This document shows, piece by piece, positions 45,401 through 52,957 of a stretch of DNA of 64,000 nucleotides (positions within the stretch are counted from its first letter, which is position 1; the number at the start of each line of letters is the position of its first letter). A program made the position numbers and the translations under genes. The stretch comes from an uncultured Bacteroidales bacterium (GTDB lineage Bacteria > Bacteroidota > Bacteroidia > Bacteroidales > Bacteroidaceae): contig CACYQI010000001.1 of assembly GCA_902776455.1 (NCBI GenBank), positions 1-64,000 on the forward strand, written 5' to 3'. Below the pieces are notes generated by a model. It did no database searches. It saw only the letters and a program-made list of their open reading frames with translations, and was not told the origin of the DNA.

Positions 45401-46704
45401 CCGTCATCGACCTGCTTGGCTTTGAATACATCTTCCGCTATGCCGACAAAGTGAACAAACCATGCGTCATCAGCTTCAGCGAAGGCTCGCACGAAGACCT
45501 CTGGGGCGAAGCCAAACTCTTCAGCGCCGTCCTTGACAGCCTTGTACGTCCCGGACGTATCATCTGCGCCGCAGCCGGCAACCAGAGCATCTACGGCACC
45601 TACATGCGGAAGCCCGTCGGAAAGGAACGTGCCGCAGCCCTTATCCAACCGACCGGCAACACCACATACATGATGATGCGAAGCAAGGGAGACTTCAGCA
45701 TTGGCATCGACTTCATGGACTCCTCCTCGCAGATGCTGCTGAACTACGAAGTGCCCATCGACAAAGTCCTCGCCACAGAGGACAGCCTGCTCGTCGATAC
45801 AGTCCAAGCTGGCAAGCTCACCTTCGAACTTATCTTCGGCTGTTATCCCAATTGTTACGACGAAAACCAGTTGGTGACCGATGTCGTTATAAACAAGATA
45901 GGCAGGGGAAGCCTCACCTCCATAGACATGGGACTCAGCGTCAACGGCACGGAAGCCGAAGTGGAAACCTTTCAGGAAGTCGGCAACCTGAAGAACTCAG
46001 AGAAATATCCCGACTATCAGGATGCTGAATCGACACACAACGTCCACTATCCAGGCTCTGACCCAAGCGTCATTTGCGTAGGCGCCACAGCTTACAGAAC
46101 AGGCTTCTTCAACTACGAAGGTATCTGGAAGAAAAACGAATGGGGAAGCGGCGGAGATGTGGGACGCTACAGCAGCTGCGGGCCTACCCTCTCAGGGAAC
46201 ATCAAGCCTGATGTCCTTGCGCCAGGCACCAACATTGCAGCTGCCTTCAACAGCTTCTATGCCGAGCTTAACCCCGATGACGACATCTCCAACTCCGATG
46301 TGGCACGCTTCGACTGGCAAGGCCGAAACTATGCCTGGTCCATGCAGACAGGCACCAGCATGGCTTGCCCCATCGTTGCAGGCATCATTGCACAATGGAT
46401 GGAAGCCATCCCGACCCTTACACGCGAACTGATTATTGAGACCTTTCAAGCAACATGCCACCGGCGCGACCCCTTGCTCTCCTACCCCAACAACAAATAC
46501 GGATACGGTGAGATTGATGCTGAAGCAGGACTCAACTATCTGATGTCGAACTACGATGCGATACCCTCAGTCGCCTCAGCGAAGGCAGAGGAGGGCATCT
46601 TCGACCTTCAAGGCAGAAAGGTATTGAATGGAAGGCACCAGGGAGTCTATATCATAGTAGATAAGGAAGGCAATCGCAAGAAGGTTCTCTTTGGCAGCAA
46701 ATAG
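42400..46704 (+). CDS. CPA2-type cation:proton antiporter fused to subtilisin-like (S8) protease
   Basis: One uninterrupted frame of 1434 residues. Residues 1-390 are a multi-helix CPA2/Kef-like antiporter (PPLIGLIVAGILVGPYGF; GLEGLLGAFLAGLIVNRL), and about 400-700 two universal-stress-like cytosolic domains. Residues 707-735 (MASRSAIMLLLFLLSTLNLQ) look like a signal peptide. A serine protease follows with Asp885 (VMDIGFD), His954 (YHGSHTAS) and Ser1320 (GTSMACP), and the end (GIFDLQGRKVLNGRHQGVYI) is a secretion-type tail. Normally these would be two genes. An internal ATG at 44518 could start the protease separately. As one chain, residues 707-735 would act as a membrane helix placing the protease in the periplasm. 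Segment 44628-44770 just after the junction is repeat-derived. Confidence 0.82.
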   Translation: MNTALITDPTWIFSIVLGIILFAPLLLRQLRIPPLIGLIVAGILVGPYGFNLLAHDSSFELFGQVGIYYIMFLAGLELEMGSVEHYGSRGLRFGILTFAIPFMLGIASSILILGYTLSTSILLACIYASHTLVTYPIVGRYGLNRHRTVVVSVVATAFALSCALLVLAVMVGRQNPDTSWLTWLLFGLRCVLYVVFVILVFPRIGRWFLRRYEDSVMQFIFILALVFISASLAKMVGLEGLLGAFLAGLIVNRLIPKTSPLMSRLEFVGNALFIPYFLIGVGMIIDLGLVVRHPETLWLVVVLVVVGTLSKLLASAIMAWTMGEERCGMWLMFGLTNAHAAGALAIVAIGTAPGVQLMGSEVLGGTVMLILFSCIISSFATNRGAKELALSDTSLEDNRGSYHGKCLVMYDHEDNVDVMTQLAILIRNPFIPDSLMGLHVTTQTTPSQTSPDRAEKSGVARGRYLLEKAQMVAAAADVPMTAIGRMSTNIAGGILHTMNEYDCGEVIVSLNDCTADMAKSSLGTTIDNVVSGSHREVMAVRGIVPPGTIRKVFVAVPQKAEYEVGFYKWLEHICRIGEELDCHLEYHAHADTMPYIRGYMEQKHSHVRSHYVEMNKWMHFTKLRHEMRLNCMLVVVVARPDFISYQNCFEEAPLLIHRYFSQYSVMLLFPDQWGEPQESLSVFTPNGTAVQRQPRSLSGWIRRKFFMASRSAIMLLLFLLSTLNLQLCPLMAQRPRFEKMSPMVRLKALRAAPSSNLFPEEKRSQASSSLTPRGETYCRETPQLHEGGIEKGSFLALVQSSSEEVLKQHGCRCYAHWGNIHATTIPQHEIAALSLRPEVMRIEAGRTCDTQTDSAAIITRSDRLRTPTPNRSAYTGRGVVVGVMDIGFDLTNPTFYSRDLGTYRVRSFWDMLDFEETTSENPSLLPIGKSYTSTGELLCKACSSDSRLQYHGSHTASTAAGSGYDSPYIGMAPDADICLVSNAVSSDKELVPDSLWGLYGPVIDLLGFEYIFRYADKVNKPCVISFSEGSHEDLWGEAKLFSAVLDSLVRPGRIICAAAGNQSIYGTYMRKPVGKERAAALIQPTGNTTYMMMRSKGDFSIGIDFMDSSSQMLLNYEVPIDKVLATEDSLLVDTVQAGKLTFELIFGCYPNCYDENQLVTDVVINKIGRGSLTSIDMGLSVNGTEAEVETFQEVGNLKNSEKYPDYQDAESTHNVHYPGSDPSVICVGATAYRTGFFNYEGIWKKNEWGSGGDVGRYSSCGPTLSGNIKPDVLAPGTNIAAAFNSFYAELNPDDDISNSDVARFDWQGRNYAWSMQTGTSMACPIVAGIIAQWMEAIPTLTRELIIETFQATCHRRDPLLSYPNNKYGYGEIDAEAGLNYLMSNYDAIPSVASAKAEEGIFDLQGRKVLNGRHQGVYIIVDKEGNRKKVLFGSK

Positions 46705-46749
46705 AGTATCAGATATTAGCATAGCAAACCGAAAAACCTAGAATTCAAA

Positions 46750-47409
46750 GTGATACAGGTTCGTAATATCAGAAAGAGCTTCGGCAATCTCGAAGTACTC
46801 AAGGGCATCGACCTCGACATAGAGCGGGGCAAAGTGGTAAGCATCGTTGGAGCAAGCGGTGCAGGAAAGACAACACTCCTTCAGATAATGGGGACACTCG
46901 ACAAGCCAGATAGCGGCAGCGTCGTTATCGATGGCGTTGACGTTATGCAACTTAGCGACGCCAAACGCTCTGCTTTCCGCAACAAACACATGGGCTTCGT
47001 CTTCCAGTTCCACCAGCTTCTGCCCGAGTTCACGGCTTTGGAGAACGTGATGATGCCTGCCCTCATAGGCGGCACACCGAAACGCGAGGCACGGAAGCGG
47101 GCAGAAGAACTCTTGGACTTCATGGGACTCTCCCAGCGTGCCTCGCACAAGCCGAGCGAGCTTTCCGGCGGCGAGAAGCAACGAGTGGCTGTTGCCCGCG
47201 CCCTAATAGGAAAGCCCGACGTCGTCTTTGCCGATGAACCGAGCGGCTCCCTCGACACGCAGAACAAGCAGGAGCTGCACCGGCTTTTCTTCGACCTCCG
47301 CGACCAGATGGGGCAGACCTTCGTCATCGTCACACACGACGAGCAGCTTGCCAACCTCGCCGACCGGAAGATCTGCATGCAGGACGGACGCATCATACCG
47401 GCACAGTGA
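46750..47409 (+). CDS. lolD: Lipoprotein-release ABC transporter ATPase
   Basis: A 219-residue ATP-binding subunit that would power release of outer-membrane lipoproteins with LolC/E-type partners, or a related MacB-type export; the permease is not in this window. Walker [10 protein letters not shown] starts near residue 35, then [19 protein letters not shown] (LolD-typical), [15 protein letters not shown] and [11 protein letters not shown]. Start codon is GTG at 46750; no in-frame ATG precedes the first beta strand. It starts 45 bp after the fused protease gene. Confidence 0.85.
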   Translation: MIQVRNIRKSFGNLEVLKGIDLDIERGKVVSIVGASGAGKTTLLQIMGTLDKPDSGSVVIDGVDVMQLSDAKRSAFRNKHMGFVFQFHQLLPEFTALENVMMPALIGGTPKREARKRAEELLDFMGLSQRASHKPSELSGGEKQRVAVARALIGKPDVVFADEPSGSLDTQNKQELHRLFFDLRDQMGQTFVIVTHDEQLANLADRKICMQDGRIIPAQ

Positions 47410-47426
47410 CCCTGTCAGCAAGCTTC

Positions 47427-47828
47427 CTACCGGGCGAGGATGCTGATGAGAGTGGCTACAGTAGCGGCGGCAGCAACTCCTGCCACAACCTTTCCAGCAA
47501 CACGCTCTGCCTCGTGACGACGGCGGTACTCTTCCATCCGACGATGTTCTTCCATGCGACGACGTTCTTCCATGCGGCGACGCTCTTCCATGCGGCGACG
47601 CTCTTCCATCATCTGACGTTCCTTGCGCGACATCTTATCGTGATGGCGCACGTTGTATTCACGGTCGTAGTCATAGTCATGCTGATGACCGCTGTTGCTT
47701 ACATACACGATACCGCTGCTGTTCACGTGTAGCTCTCCAGCCCTTGCGTTACGCATATTGGCGTTTGCATTCATGTTGCCCATCGCCATCATGATGGCAA
47801 ATGCGGCGAAGAAGTTCATCTTTTTCAT
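47427..47828 (-). CDS. Small exported protein with RRMEE repeats
   Basis: 133 residues. Signal-like start MKKMNFFAAFAIMMAMGNMNA, a histidine/tyrosine-rich middle (GHQHDYDYDREYN), then a charged helix with repeated MEERRR units (about residues 74-105). A hydrophobic C-terminal helix ends it (VAGVAAAATVATLISIL). DNA of the charged section is a tandem of 18-bp units (CTTCCATGCGGCGACG on the plus strand), so unit number may vary among strains. Role unknown; envelope association is likely. Convergent with lolD, 17 bp apart. Confidence 0.75.
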   Translation of the reverse strand: MKKMNFFAAFAIMMAMGNMNANANMRNARAGELHVNSSGIVYVSNSGHQHDYDYDREYNVRHHDKMSRKERQMMEERRRMEERRRMEERRRMEEHRRMEEYRRRHEAERVAGKVVAGVAAAATVATLISILAR

Positions 47829-47875
47829 AACCTTTGCTTTTAAGAGTTCAACAATTCTGTTTCTTGTTTCTGCTG

Positions 47876-47883
47876 CAAAGGTA
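47876..47883 (-). promoter_or_regulatory. -7 box for the small exported protein
   Basis: TACCTTTG on the minus strand, 47 bp before the ATG at 47828. Confidence 0.65.
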
Positions 47884-47939
47884 CGTCGTTTCTGCCAGAC
47901 GCGACGGATGCTTTTCCCTATTTCGACAGAGGGATTTCC

Positions 47940-48833
47940 CTATGGCTTGGAGGGATTGGGGGAAGAGAGCCGTACGACGCGGATGCCGGTCTGGCTGGGA
48001 TGCTTCTGCATGTACTGGTAGAGCGTCATGGGTTCGAGCACCACTTTCTTATGTATGCTGCTGGCGTTGAGGAGATGCAGCTTGCCGTCCTTCCCCCAAA
48101 CAGCGAAACCTACATGAGCGATGTCGAGGCCTTTCTTGTTGGTCGTGATGGCGATGATGTCGCCGTCGCGTATGTCGGAAAGCACGGCCTTGCTCTCCCC
48201 TACCCTTTCCTTGGGAATGTAGCGAATGGTGGCACCCGAGGCGCGTCTCTCCATTTCGGCTATGAGGCGCCGCTCCTCTATGTTCTCCTTTAGCAGAGGG
48301 TACGACTGCGGATGTTCGCTCATGTAGGTCAGACTGAGCTTCATCGGCACCGACAGGTTCTCCTTCGGCACCACTTCGCGAACAAGTCCTTGCTTCGTGC
48401 CCGACTGAATCCATTGGCTGAAGTAGTGGTTGCGGCTCTTGTAGCCGTCTATCTTTCCGTCCTGATAGCGAAGCTTCCGAAGCCAGGAGAGGTAGTCAGC
48501 CCAGCGCTTGCCGCCGCGACTGGTCGTGAGTGCCAAGGCACAGACCGTCTCTACGAGTGTCGTGCAGTCGAGGCTCTGCAGGTTCACGGCAAGATGCTCC
48601 TCCTTGTCCTTTATCTCCAAGGTGTGAGCCACATAGGGGCGGTTCATCAATTGCTTCGCATAGTAGAGCGTCATGCATTCGCCATTTGACCATTTGCCAT
48701 TAGCCATCTCCTTTGCGCCCTTCTGCAAGAGTTCTACGACGCGGAGGCTGTCTTCGCGAGTATAGCTGACGGGCTGCTCTGCAAAGGCAGGCAACATATA
48801 TAATAAGGTAAAGATAAAAGCAATCTGTTTCAT
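47940..48833 (-). CDS. DUF1460 amidase/peptidase, exported
   Basis: 297 residues with a signal peptide (MKQIAFIFTLLYMLPAFA). The NlpC/P60-like catalytic pattern is visible: Cys in QSLDCTTLVETV and His in DIAHVGFAVWG. The family hydrolyses peptidoglycan peptides or acts as an N-acetylmuramoyl-alanine-amidase-like enzyme. I use the ATG at 48833; the frame extends to a TTG at 48848. The segment EMANGKWSNGE before CMTLYYAKQLM is a short repeat insertion. An AmpG-like importer lies upstream on the same strand, so the two fit a murein-fragment recycling pair. Confidence 0.85.
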   Translation of the reverse strand: MKQIAFIFTLLYMLPAFAEQPVSYTREDSLRVVELLQKGAKEMANGKWSNGECMTLYYAKQLMNRPYVAHTLEIKDKEEHLAVNLQSLDCTTLVETVCALALTTSRGGKRWADYLSWLRKLRYQDGKIDGYKSRNHYFSQWIQSGTKQGLVREVVPKENLSVPMKLSLTYMSEHPQSYPLLKENIEERRLIAEMERRASGATIRYIPKERVGESKAVLSDIRDGDIIAITTNKKGLDIAHVGFAVWGKDGKLHLLNASSIHKKVVLEPMTLYQYMQKHPSQTGIRVVRLSSPNPSKP

Positions 48834-48919
48834 ATCGAAGTTCTGCAAGCTCTGCTTATATTGTAGGGGAAAGGAGATGGAACTTGGTATAGGCGTTCAC
48901 CTCATTAGGACTATCATTT

Positions 48920-49004
48920 TTTATCACGTGTGAGAAATCGATTTATCACTGGTGAGAAATCAATTTATCACTGGTGAGAAATCAATTTATCACGTATGAG
49001 AAAA
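48920..49004. repeat. 22-bp phased array of four near-palindromic sites
   Basis: Units start at 48920, 48942, 48964 and 48986, each of the form TTTATCACTGGTGAGAAAT followed by CAA or CGA. The core TCACTGGTGA is a perfect dyad; outer units have TCACGTGTGA and TCACGTATGA. The array lies between ampG-like and DUF1460 genes on the leader side of DUF1460. The rest of 49005-49145 holds CCTTAGGG-type repeat words and no gene. Confidence 0.85.
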
Positions 49005-49145
49005 AAGAACCTTCCTTCCCCTTATAACAAGCGGAACTTAAAATCAAATCTCATTAAACATTTAGCAGCCTCCTCTGAATCGTCCCTTAGGGAAAGAGTT
49101 CGGGAGAGGATTGAAAGGTGAGGGCTGTAGTAAACTACTCATTCT

Positions 49146-50423
49146 TCACTCTTTAGGCAGCTTCACCAATGCCGTGACAGCGAAGGTGACGAGGCAGAAG
49201 CCCATCACGGCGACGAAGAACTGCGAGTAGCCCATCTGGTCGGACATCCAGCCGCTCACCATGCCCGGCAGCATCACGCCGCCCAAATACTGGAAAGCCG
49301 TGCAGAAGGAGAAGACCGAAGTGCTTCGCTCGCCGTGCGAGAAGCCCACCAGATAGAGCGTATAGGCCGTGAAGCCCAGCCCGTAGCCCACTTGTTCGAT
49401 GAAGACGCACGAAGCGATGAGGGGCAGACTCTGCGTCTGGGTAAAGCTGAGCCAAACATAGACGATGTCGGGCAGGGTGATAGCCAGCACCAGCGGCCAA
49501 AGCATCCGCTTAAGTCCGTACTTCGAGACAAGCCAGCCGCCTACGATGCCTCCGCCAAGCAGTCCTATGACTCCCAGCGTGCCATAGACAAAGCCGTACT
49601 GCACATCGGTCAAGGCCAGACCGCCTTCCTCGACGGTTCGCTTCAGGAAAAGGGGAACAATCTTCGTCAGCAAGCCCTCCGGCAGACGGAACAGCAGGAT
49701 GAAAAGCAAAGCCGTCAAGAGGTGAGGTTTCGAGAAGAAGACCTTCAGCGTCAACACAAATTCGGCAAAGACAGACAGTTTCTTCCCTTCGGGGGAGTCA
49801 GAGAGGGGCTTTGGCAACGCCCTCCAGTGGTAGGCGGCAAGCATGAGCATCAAGCCAGCTACAACCATGAAGGTAATGCTCCACGAGAGCGGAACGCTGA
49901 AGCCGAAGGAAAACCGGGAATTGAAAATGGAAAGATGTTCTGCTTGCAGCAGTCCAGCCAGCATCACCAGTCCGCCCTGTCCGAGCACCATGCCGATGCG
50001 GTAGAACGTGTTGCGCAAGCCGACGTATAGCTCTTGGTCCTTATTGTCGAGGGCAAGGATGTAGAAGCCGTCGGCACAGATGTCGTGCGTGGCGCTGCTG
50101 AAGGCAATCAGCATGAAGAGCGCAAGCGAGCATTGCAGCCAAAGGTCAGTAGGCAACGTGAAGGCCAGCAGAGCCAACGAGGCACCGATGAGCAGCTGCA
50201 TGGCAAGAATCCACCAGCGCTTCGTCTTTATGCCGTCCACGATGGGCGACCACAGCGGCTTGATGACCCACGGCAAACCCAGCCAGCCCGTGTAGAGCGT
50301 GATTTGCGTATCGGTCAGGCCCATCTCCTGATAGAGCACAAGCGACATCAACATTACCGCTGCAAAAGGCAGCGACTCGCCCAAATAGAGCGACGGAATC
50401 CAAGAAAGAGGTTTATTCTTCAT
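49146..50423 (-). CDS. ampG: AmpG-like MFS permease
   Basis: 425 residues with about 12 hydrophobic helices. The start (WIPSLYLGESLPFAAVMLMS) and TDTQITLYTGWLGLPWVIKPLWSPIVD resemble AmpG/acetyl-CoA-transporter-like MFS proteins that import anhydromuropeptides. The ATG at 50423 is chosen; the upstream frame runs through the tRNA gene and cannot be coding. The DUF1460 peptidase gene downstream supports a cell-wall recycling role. Substrate otherwise unproven. Confidence 0.82.
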   Translation of the reverse strand: MKNKPLSWIPSLYLGESLPFAAVMLMSLVLYQEMGLTDTQITLYTGWLGLPWVIKPLWSPIVDGIKTKRWWILAMQLLIGASLALLAFTLPTDLWLQCSLALFMLIAFSSATHDICADGFYILALDNKDQELYVGLRNTFYRIGMVLGQGGLVMLAGLLQAEHLSIFNSRFSFGFSVPLSWSITFMVVAGLMLMLAAYHWRALPKPLSDSPEGKKLSVFAEFVLTLKVFFSKPHLLTALLFILLFRLPEGLLTKIVPLFLKRTVEEGGLALTDVQYGFVYGTLGVIGLLGGGIVGGWLVSKYGLKRMLWPLVLAITLPDIVYVWLSFTQTQSLPLIASCVFIEQVGYGLGFTAYTLYLVGFSHGERSTSVFSFCTAFQYLGGVMLPGMVSGWMSDQMGYSQFFVAVMGFCLVTFAVTALVKLPKE

Positions 50424-50495
50424 CTGATGATTTATTAGAGTTTCGTAGTTGCGGTATGTTGGCTTCGACTGAAGAGTAGAGGTGTTCCAACACAA

Positions 50496-50528
50496 CACAC
50501 GGCATCGTCTGAAACGACGTGCCGTGTG
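50496..50528 (-). terminator. Hairpin downstream of tRNA-Ser
   Basis: CACACGGCA and TGCCGTGTG form the outer stem, with GTC/GAC pairing inside around TTTCA. On the minus strand it follows the tRNA by about 22 bp and is followed by TTGTGTT. A terminator or processing hairpin is likely, but the T-run is weak. Confidence 0.5.
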
Positions 50529-50550
50529 AACTTTTACTTTCTTCTTTTGC

Positions 50551-50636
50551 GGAGAGACTGGGATTCGAACCCAGGGTACCCGTAAGAGTACGCCGCATTT
50601 CGAGTGCGGTCCATTCGACCACTCTGGCATCTCTCC
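50551..50636 (-). tRNA. tRNA-Ser (anticodon CGA)
   Basis: On the minus strand the 7-bp acceptor stem GGAGAGA / TCTCTCC is closed by discriminator G. The anticodon loop reads CTCGAAA, giving CGA, which decodes UCG. A long variable arm (GTACTCTTACGGGTACC) and the T-arm GGGTTCGAATCCC confirm a class II serine tRNA. CCA is not encoded. Open frames crossing this gene on the minus strand are therefore artefacts. Confidence 0.95.
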
Positions 50637-50685
50637 TTTCTGTTTGCGACTGCAAAATTACAACTTTATTTCGAACTATGCAAAT

Positions 50686-51609
50686 CTAAACGAAGAAAAG
50701 TGATGCTCCGGCTACTGCAATGATGGCCCCGACGATTTCCTGCATGCTTACTTTCTTGCCGAAAATCTGTCGGGAAGGCCACAGAATGAGGACTGGAGTA
50801 AGGGACATCAGCGTCTGCGCCACGCCTGTATTCGTCATGCTTACAGCCAGCAGACTGAAGCTGACGCCGAAGAAAGGGCCGAGCAGGACGGCACCCATGG
50901 CAGCAGCCGCACCGCGAAAGTCAGTTGCTGCACGGAAGAACTGACCGAGCTTGCGGGCAAGCAGGAGCGATGCGCCGAAGGCAAGAAGCCCCATCAAAGC
51001 ACGTATCTGCGTCCCGGCAAAAGGCATCATCGAGGCAACATCGGTGGCTTCGGGAGGACAGGAAGCAGCATAGTGCAACATGCCTTGCTTGCTGAGGACG
51101 AGACCCACGCCTTGTCCCAATCCGGCCCCGATGCCAAGCAGGATGCCACGAAGCGGCAAAGCGACATGGCGACTGCCCGAATCGTCCTTGCCCAAGATGG
51201 AGATGCCGATGCCTGTCAGCGTGACCATCATGCCGAGCAGGCCAAGCGTTCCCATCGTTTCGCCCATCAGGAGCCATGCGGTGATGGCAGCGAAGGGGCA
51301 GCCAAGCGTCATGAAAAGCTGAGCATAGCGACTGCCGATGACGACGTAGGCATTGAACAGACAGTAGTCGCCGAAGACGAAGCCCATGAAGCCGCTGGCC
51401 AAGAACCACTTCCACACTTCGGGCGTGGTGTGCTGCGGCCAAGGACGACCGCAAGTCACCCATAGCAGACAGCCAAGAAGGACGATGGTAAGAACCATGC
51501 GCCAAACGTTGAGCACCAGCGTACCCATGCGCTTGCTCGCTATCTCTGCAAAGATGGCCGTGAAGGTCCACATCACAGCCACAAGAAGTGAAAGCAGTTC
51601 GCCGGTCAT
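50686..51609 (-). CDS. EamA/DMT-family transporter
   Basis: 307 residues, about ten membrane helices in two EamA halves (ELLSLLVAVMWTFTAIFAE; later MGAVLLGPFFGVSFSLLAV). Drug/metabolite-type exporters of this class move amino acids, nucleobases or other metabolites; substrate is not readable. It lies downstream of the nucleosidase gene on the same strand, separated by a short repeat. Confidence 0.85.
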   Translation of the reverse strand: MTGELLSLLVAVMWTFTAIFAEIASKRMGTLVLNVWRMVLTIVLLGCLLWVTCGRPWPQHTTPEVWKWFLASGFMGFVFGDYCLFNAYVVIGSRYAQLFMTLGCPFAAITAWLLMGETMGTLGLLGMMVTLTGIGISILGKDDSGSRHVALPLRGILLGIGAGLGQGVGLVLSKQGMLHYAASCPPEATDVASMMPFAGTQIRALMGLLAFGASLLLARKLGQFFRAATDFRGAAAAMGAVLLGPFFGVSFSLLAVSMTNTGVAQTLMSLTPVLILWPSRQIFGKKVSMQEIVGAIIAVAGASLFFV

Positions 51610-51658
51610 AAGGACTTTAGGGACTTTAAGGACCTTAAGGACTTTAAGGTCTTTAAGG
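51606..51658. repeat. AAGGACTTTAAGG micro-repeat
   Basis: About five imperfect 9-10-bp units of GGACTTTAA / GGACCTTAA fill the gap between the nucleosidase and EamA genes and overlap the EamA start. The same words are coding (LKDLKDLKD) in the gene ending at 27653. Confidence 0.75.
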
Positions 51659-51659
51659 A

Positions 51660-52349
51660 TTAGATTTTGCTTAGGAACTCTTTGGTGACGCTGAAGCTTT
51701 TGTCGGCCATTGTGTCCCAGAAGTTGAGGTATTGCTCAAAGTGAGCATCTACTCCGGGCGTGTCGCTGATGATGCGGAAGCTGAGGAAAGGTACACCCCA
51801 GAGGTGGCAGACCTGAGCGATGGCTGCGCTTTCCATATCAACGGCCATGCCTTCAGGGTACTTCTCCTTGATGACGTTCAGCTCTTCGCGGTTGGTGATG
51901 AACTGGTCGCCTGTGCAGATAAGTCCGGGCACGACGCGGATGTCGGTCTTCAAGGATGTGGCAGCAGAGACGAGCTGCTTATCGCCGTCGAAGAACCTGG
52001 GCAGGCCTTGCACCTGTCCTGGGTCGTAGTTGTCGCCGCAAATGACGTCGTGATAGCAAACCTCTTTGCCGATGACGATATCCATCACATTGAGTTTCGC
52101 ATCGATGCCGCCTGCTGCACCTGTCGAGATGACGTAATCGGGATGGAACGTCAAGATGAGGTTCGTCACGCCCGAAGCAGCGTTGGCCTTGCCGATGCCG
52201 CATTGCAGCAGAACAACCTTGCTCTCACCCATTTTGCCTACCAGGAACTCCTGCGGACCTGACTGCACCGTCTCTGTCTCGCTGAGCATGGCAGCCACAT
52301 GACGGTACTCGATATTCATCGCCGTCAATACTCCTATTGTCTTTTGCAT
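51660..52349 (-). CDS. mtnN: 5'-methylthioadenosine/S-adenosylhomocysteine nucleosidase
   Basis: Cleaves adenine from MTA and SAH, recycling by-products of methylation and polyamine synthesis. The 229-residue protein has GIGKANAASG, STGAAGGIDAKL, GDQFI and the catalytic VDMESAAIAQVCH plus FRIISDTPG. The ATG at 52349 (MQKTIGVLTAM) fits the family start; a TTG two codons earlier is also open. Promoter box 25 bp upstream. Confidence 0.92.
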   Translation of the reverse strand: MQKTIGVLTAMNIEYRHVAAMLSETETVQSGPQEFLVGKMGESKVVLLQCGIGKANAASGVTNLILTFHPDYVISTGAAGGIDAKLNVMDIVIGKEVCYHDVICGDNYDPGQVQGLPRFFDGDKQLVSAATSLKTDIRVVPGLICTGDQFITNREELNVIKEKYPEGMAVDMESAAIAQVCHLWGVPFLSFRIISDTPGVDAHFEQYLNFWDTMADKSFSVTKEFLSKI

Positions 52350-52373
52350 AATCAATTATGATGATTTTTGCTG

Positions 52374-52381
52374 CAAAGGTA
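52374..52381 (-). promoter_or_regulatory. mtnN -7 box
   Basis: TACCTTTG on the minus strand, preceding the ATG at 52349 with a short leader. It is back-to-back with the regulator promoter at 52426. Confidence 0.65.
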
Positions 52382-52425
52382 CGAAAAAGATTAGAGAATA
52401 AGGATTAAGGATGAAAGTTTTTTTG

Positions 52426-52433
52426 TATATTTG
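52426..52433 (+). promoter_or_regulatory. -7 box abutting the Fur-family gene
   Basis: TATATTTG ends 5 bp before the ATG at 52439. Transcription beginning 6-7 bp downstream would start at or next to the start codon, predicting a leaderless or nearly leaderless message. Confidence 0.55.
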
Positions 52434-52438
52434 CAGAC

Positions 52439-52882
52439 ATGAAATACAATTCTACGCTATGTGAGGCTCTGCTTGAGTCGCACGAGATAAAGCCAACAGC
52501 CAACCGCATCCTTGTGCTCCGCACGTTGGCAGAAGCCCGACAACCATTGTCGCTCAGCGAGTTGGAGTGCGAAATGCTGTCTGTCGATAGGTCGAGCGTG
52601 TTCCGAGTGCTGACGTTGTTCCGCGAGCATCACCTTGTGCATGTGCTCGAGGACGGGAGCGACAGCGTCCGCTACGAGCTGTGCCACAGCACCGACGGCC
52701 ACGAGCACGACGACGACCAGCACGTTCACTTCTACTGCGAACAGTGCCAGCAGACGTTTTGCATCACCGACGTGCCCATTCCTACCGTCAGTTTGCCCGA
52801 CGGATACGTGCTGGAAAGCGTCAACTATATGGCAAAAGGGCTTTGTCCCCGATGTGCTTTGAGGAAAGAAAAAGGCCGATAA
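52439..52882 (+). CDS. Fur-family metal-responsive repressor
   Basis: 147 residues. The winged-helix start (KPTANRILVLRTLAEARQP; DRSSVFRVLTLFREHHLVHV) and the metal region HEHDDDQHVHFYCEQC...LCPRC are typical of Fur/Zur proteins. Two CxxC pairs would hold structural zinc, and the His-rich loop the sensing site. The adjacent efflux permease and the TGCAAC/GTTGCA dyad between them suggest zinc or copper control. Zur-type is my best guess, but Fur and PerR types cannot be excluded. Confidence 0.85.
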   Translation: MKYNSTLCEALLESHEIKPTANRILVLRTLAEARQPLSLSELECEMLSVDRSSVFRVLTLFREHHLVHVLEDGSDSVRYELCHSTDGHEHDDDQHVHFYCEQCQQTFCITDVPIPTVSLPDGYVLESVNYMAKGLCPRCALRKEKGR

Positions 52883-52890
52883 TCAACCTT

Positions 52891-52905
52891 TGCAACCCAG
52901 TTGCA
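52891..52905. promoter_or_regulatory. Candidate operator dyad TGCAAC-CCA-GTTGCA
   Basis: A perfect 6-3-6 inverted repeat between the Fur-family gene and the efflux permease. It overlaps the region where the permease -33 element should be (box TACCTTTG at 52918-52925). Position and symmetry suit a repressor site for the neighbouring regulator; binding is inferred. Confidence 0.5.
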
Positions 52906-52917
52906 CGAAATCCTTCG

Positions 52918-52925
52918 TACCTTTG
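52918..52925 (+). promoter_or_regulatory. -7 box for the efflux permease
   Basis: TACCTTTG, 32 bp before the ATG at 52958. The -33 region is poor (TTG at 14 bp), which is compatible with a regulated promoter. Confidence 0.65.
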
Positions 52926-52957
52926 CAGCGCAAAACATAAACAATACAATATATAAT

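Noticed and set aside
48920-49004. Array considered as a small CRISPR
   Set aside because: Units are contiguous 22-bp repeats with no unique spacers and no cas genes.
50424-50655. Extended start of the AmpG-like gene and an 80-residue frame
   Set aside because: Both run through the tRNA-Ser gene.
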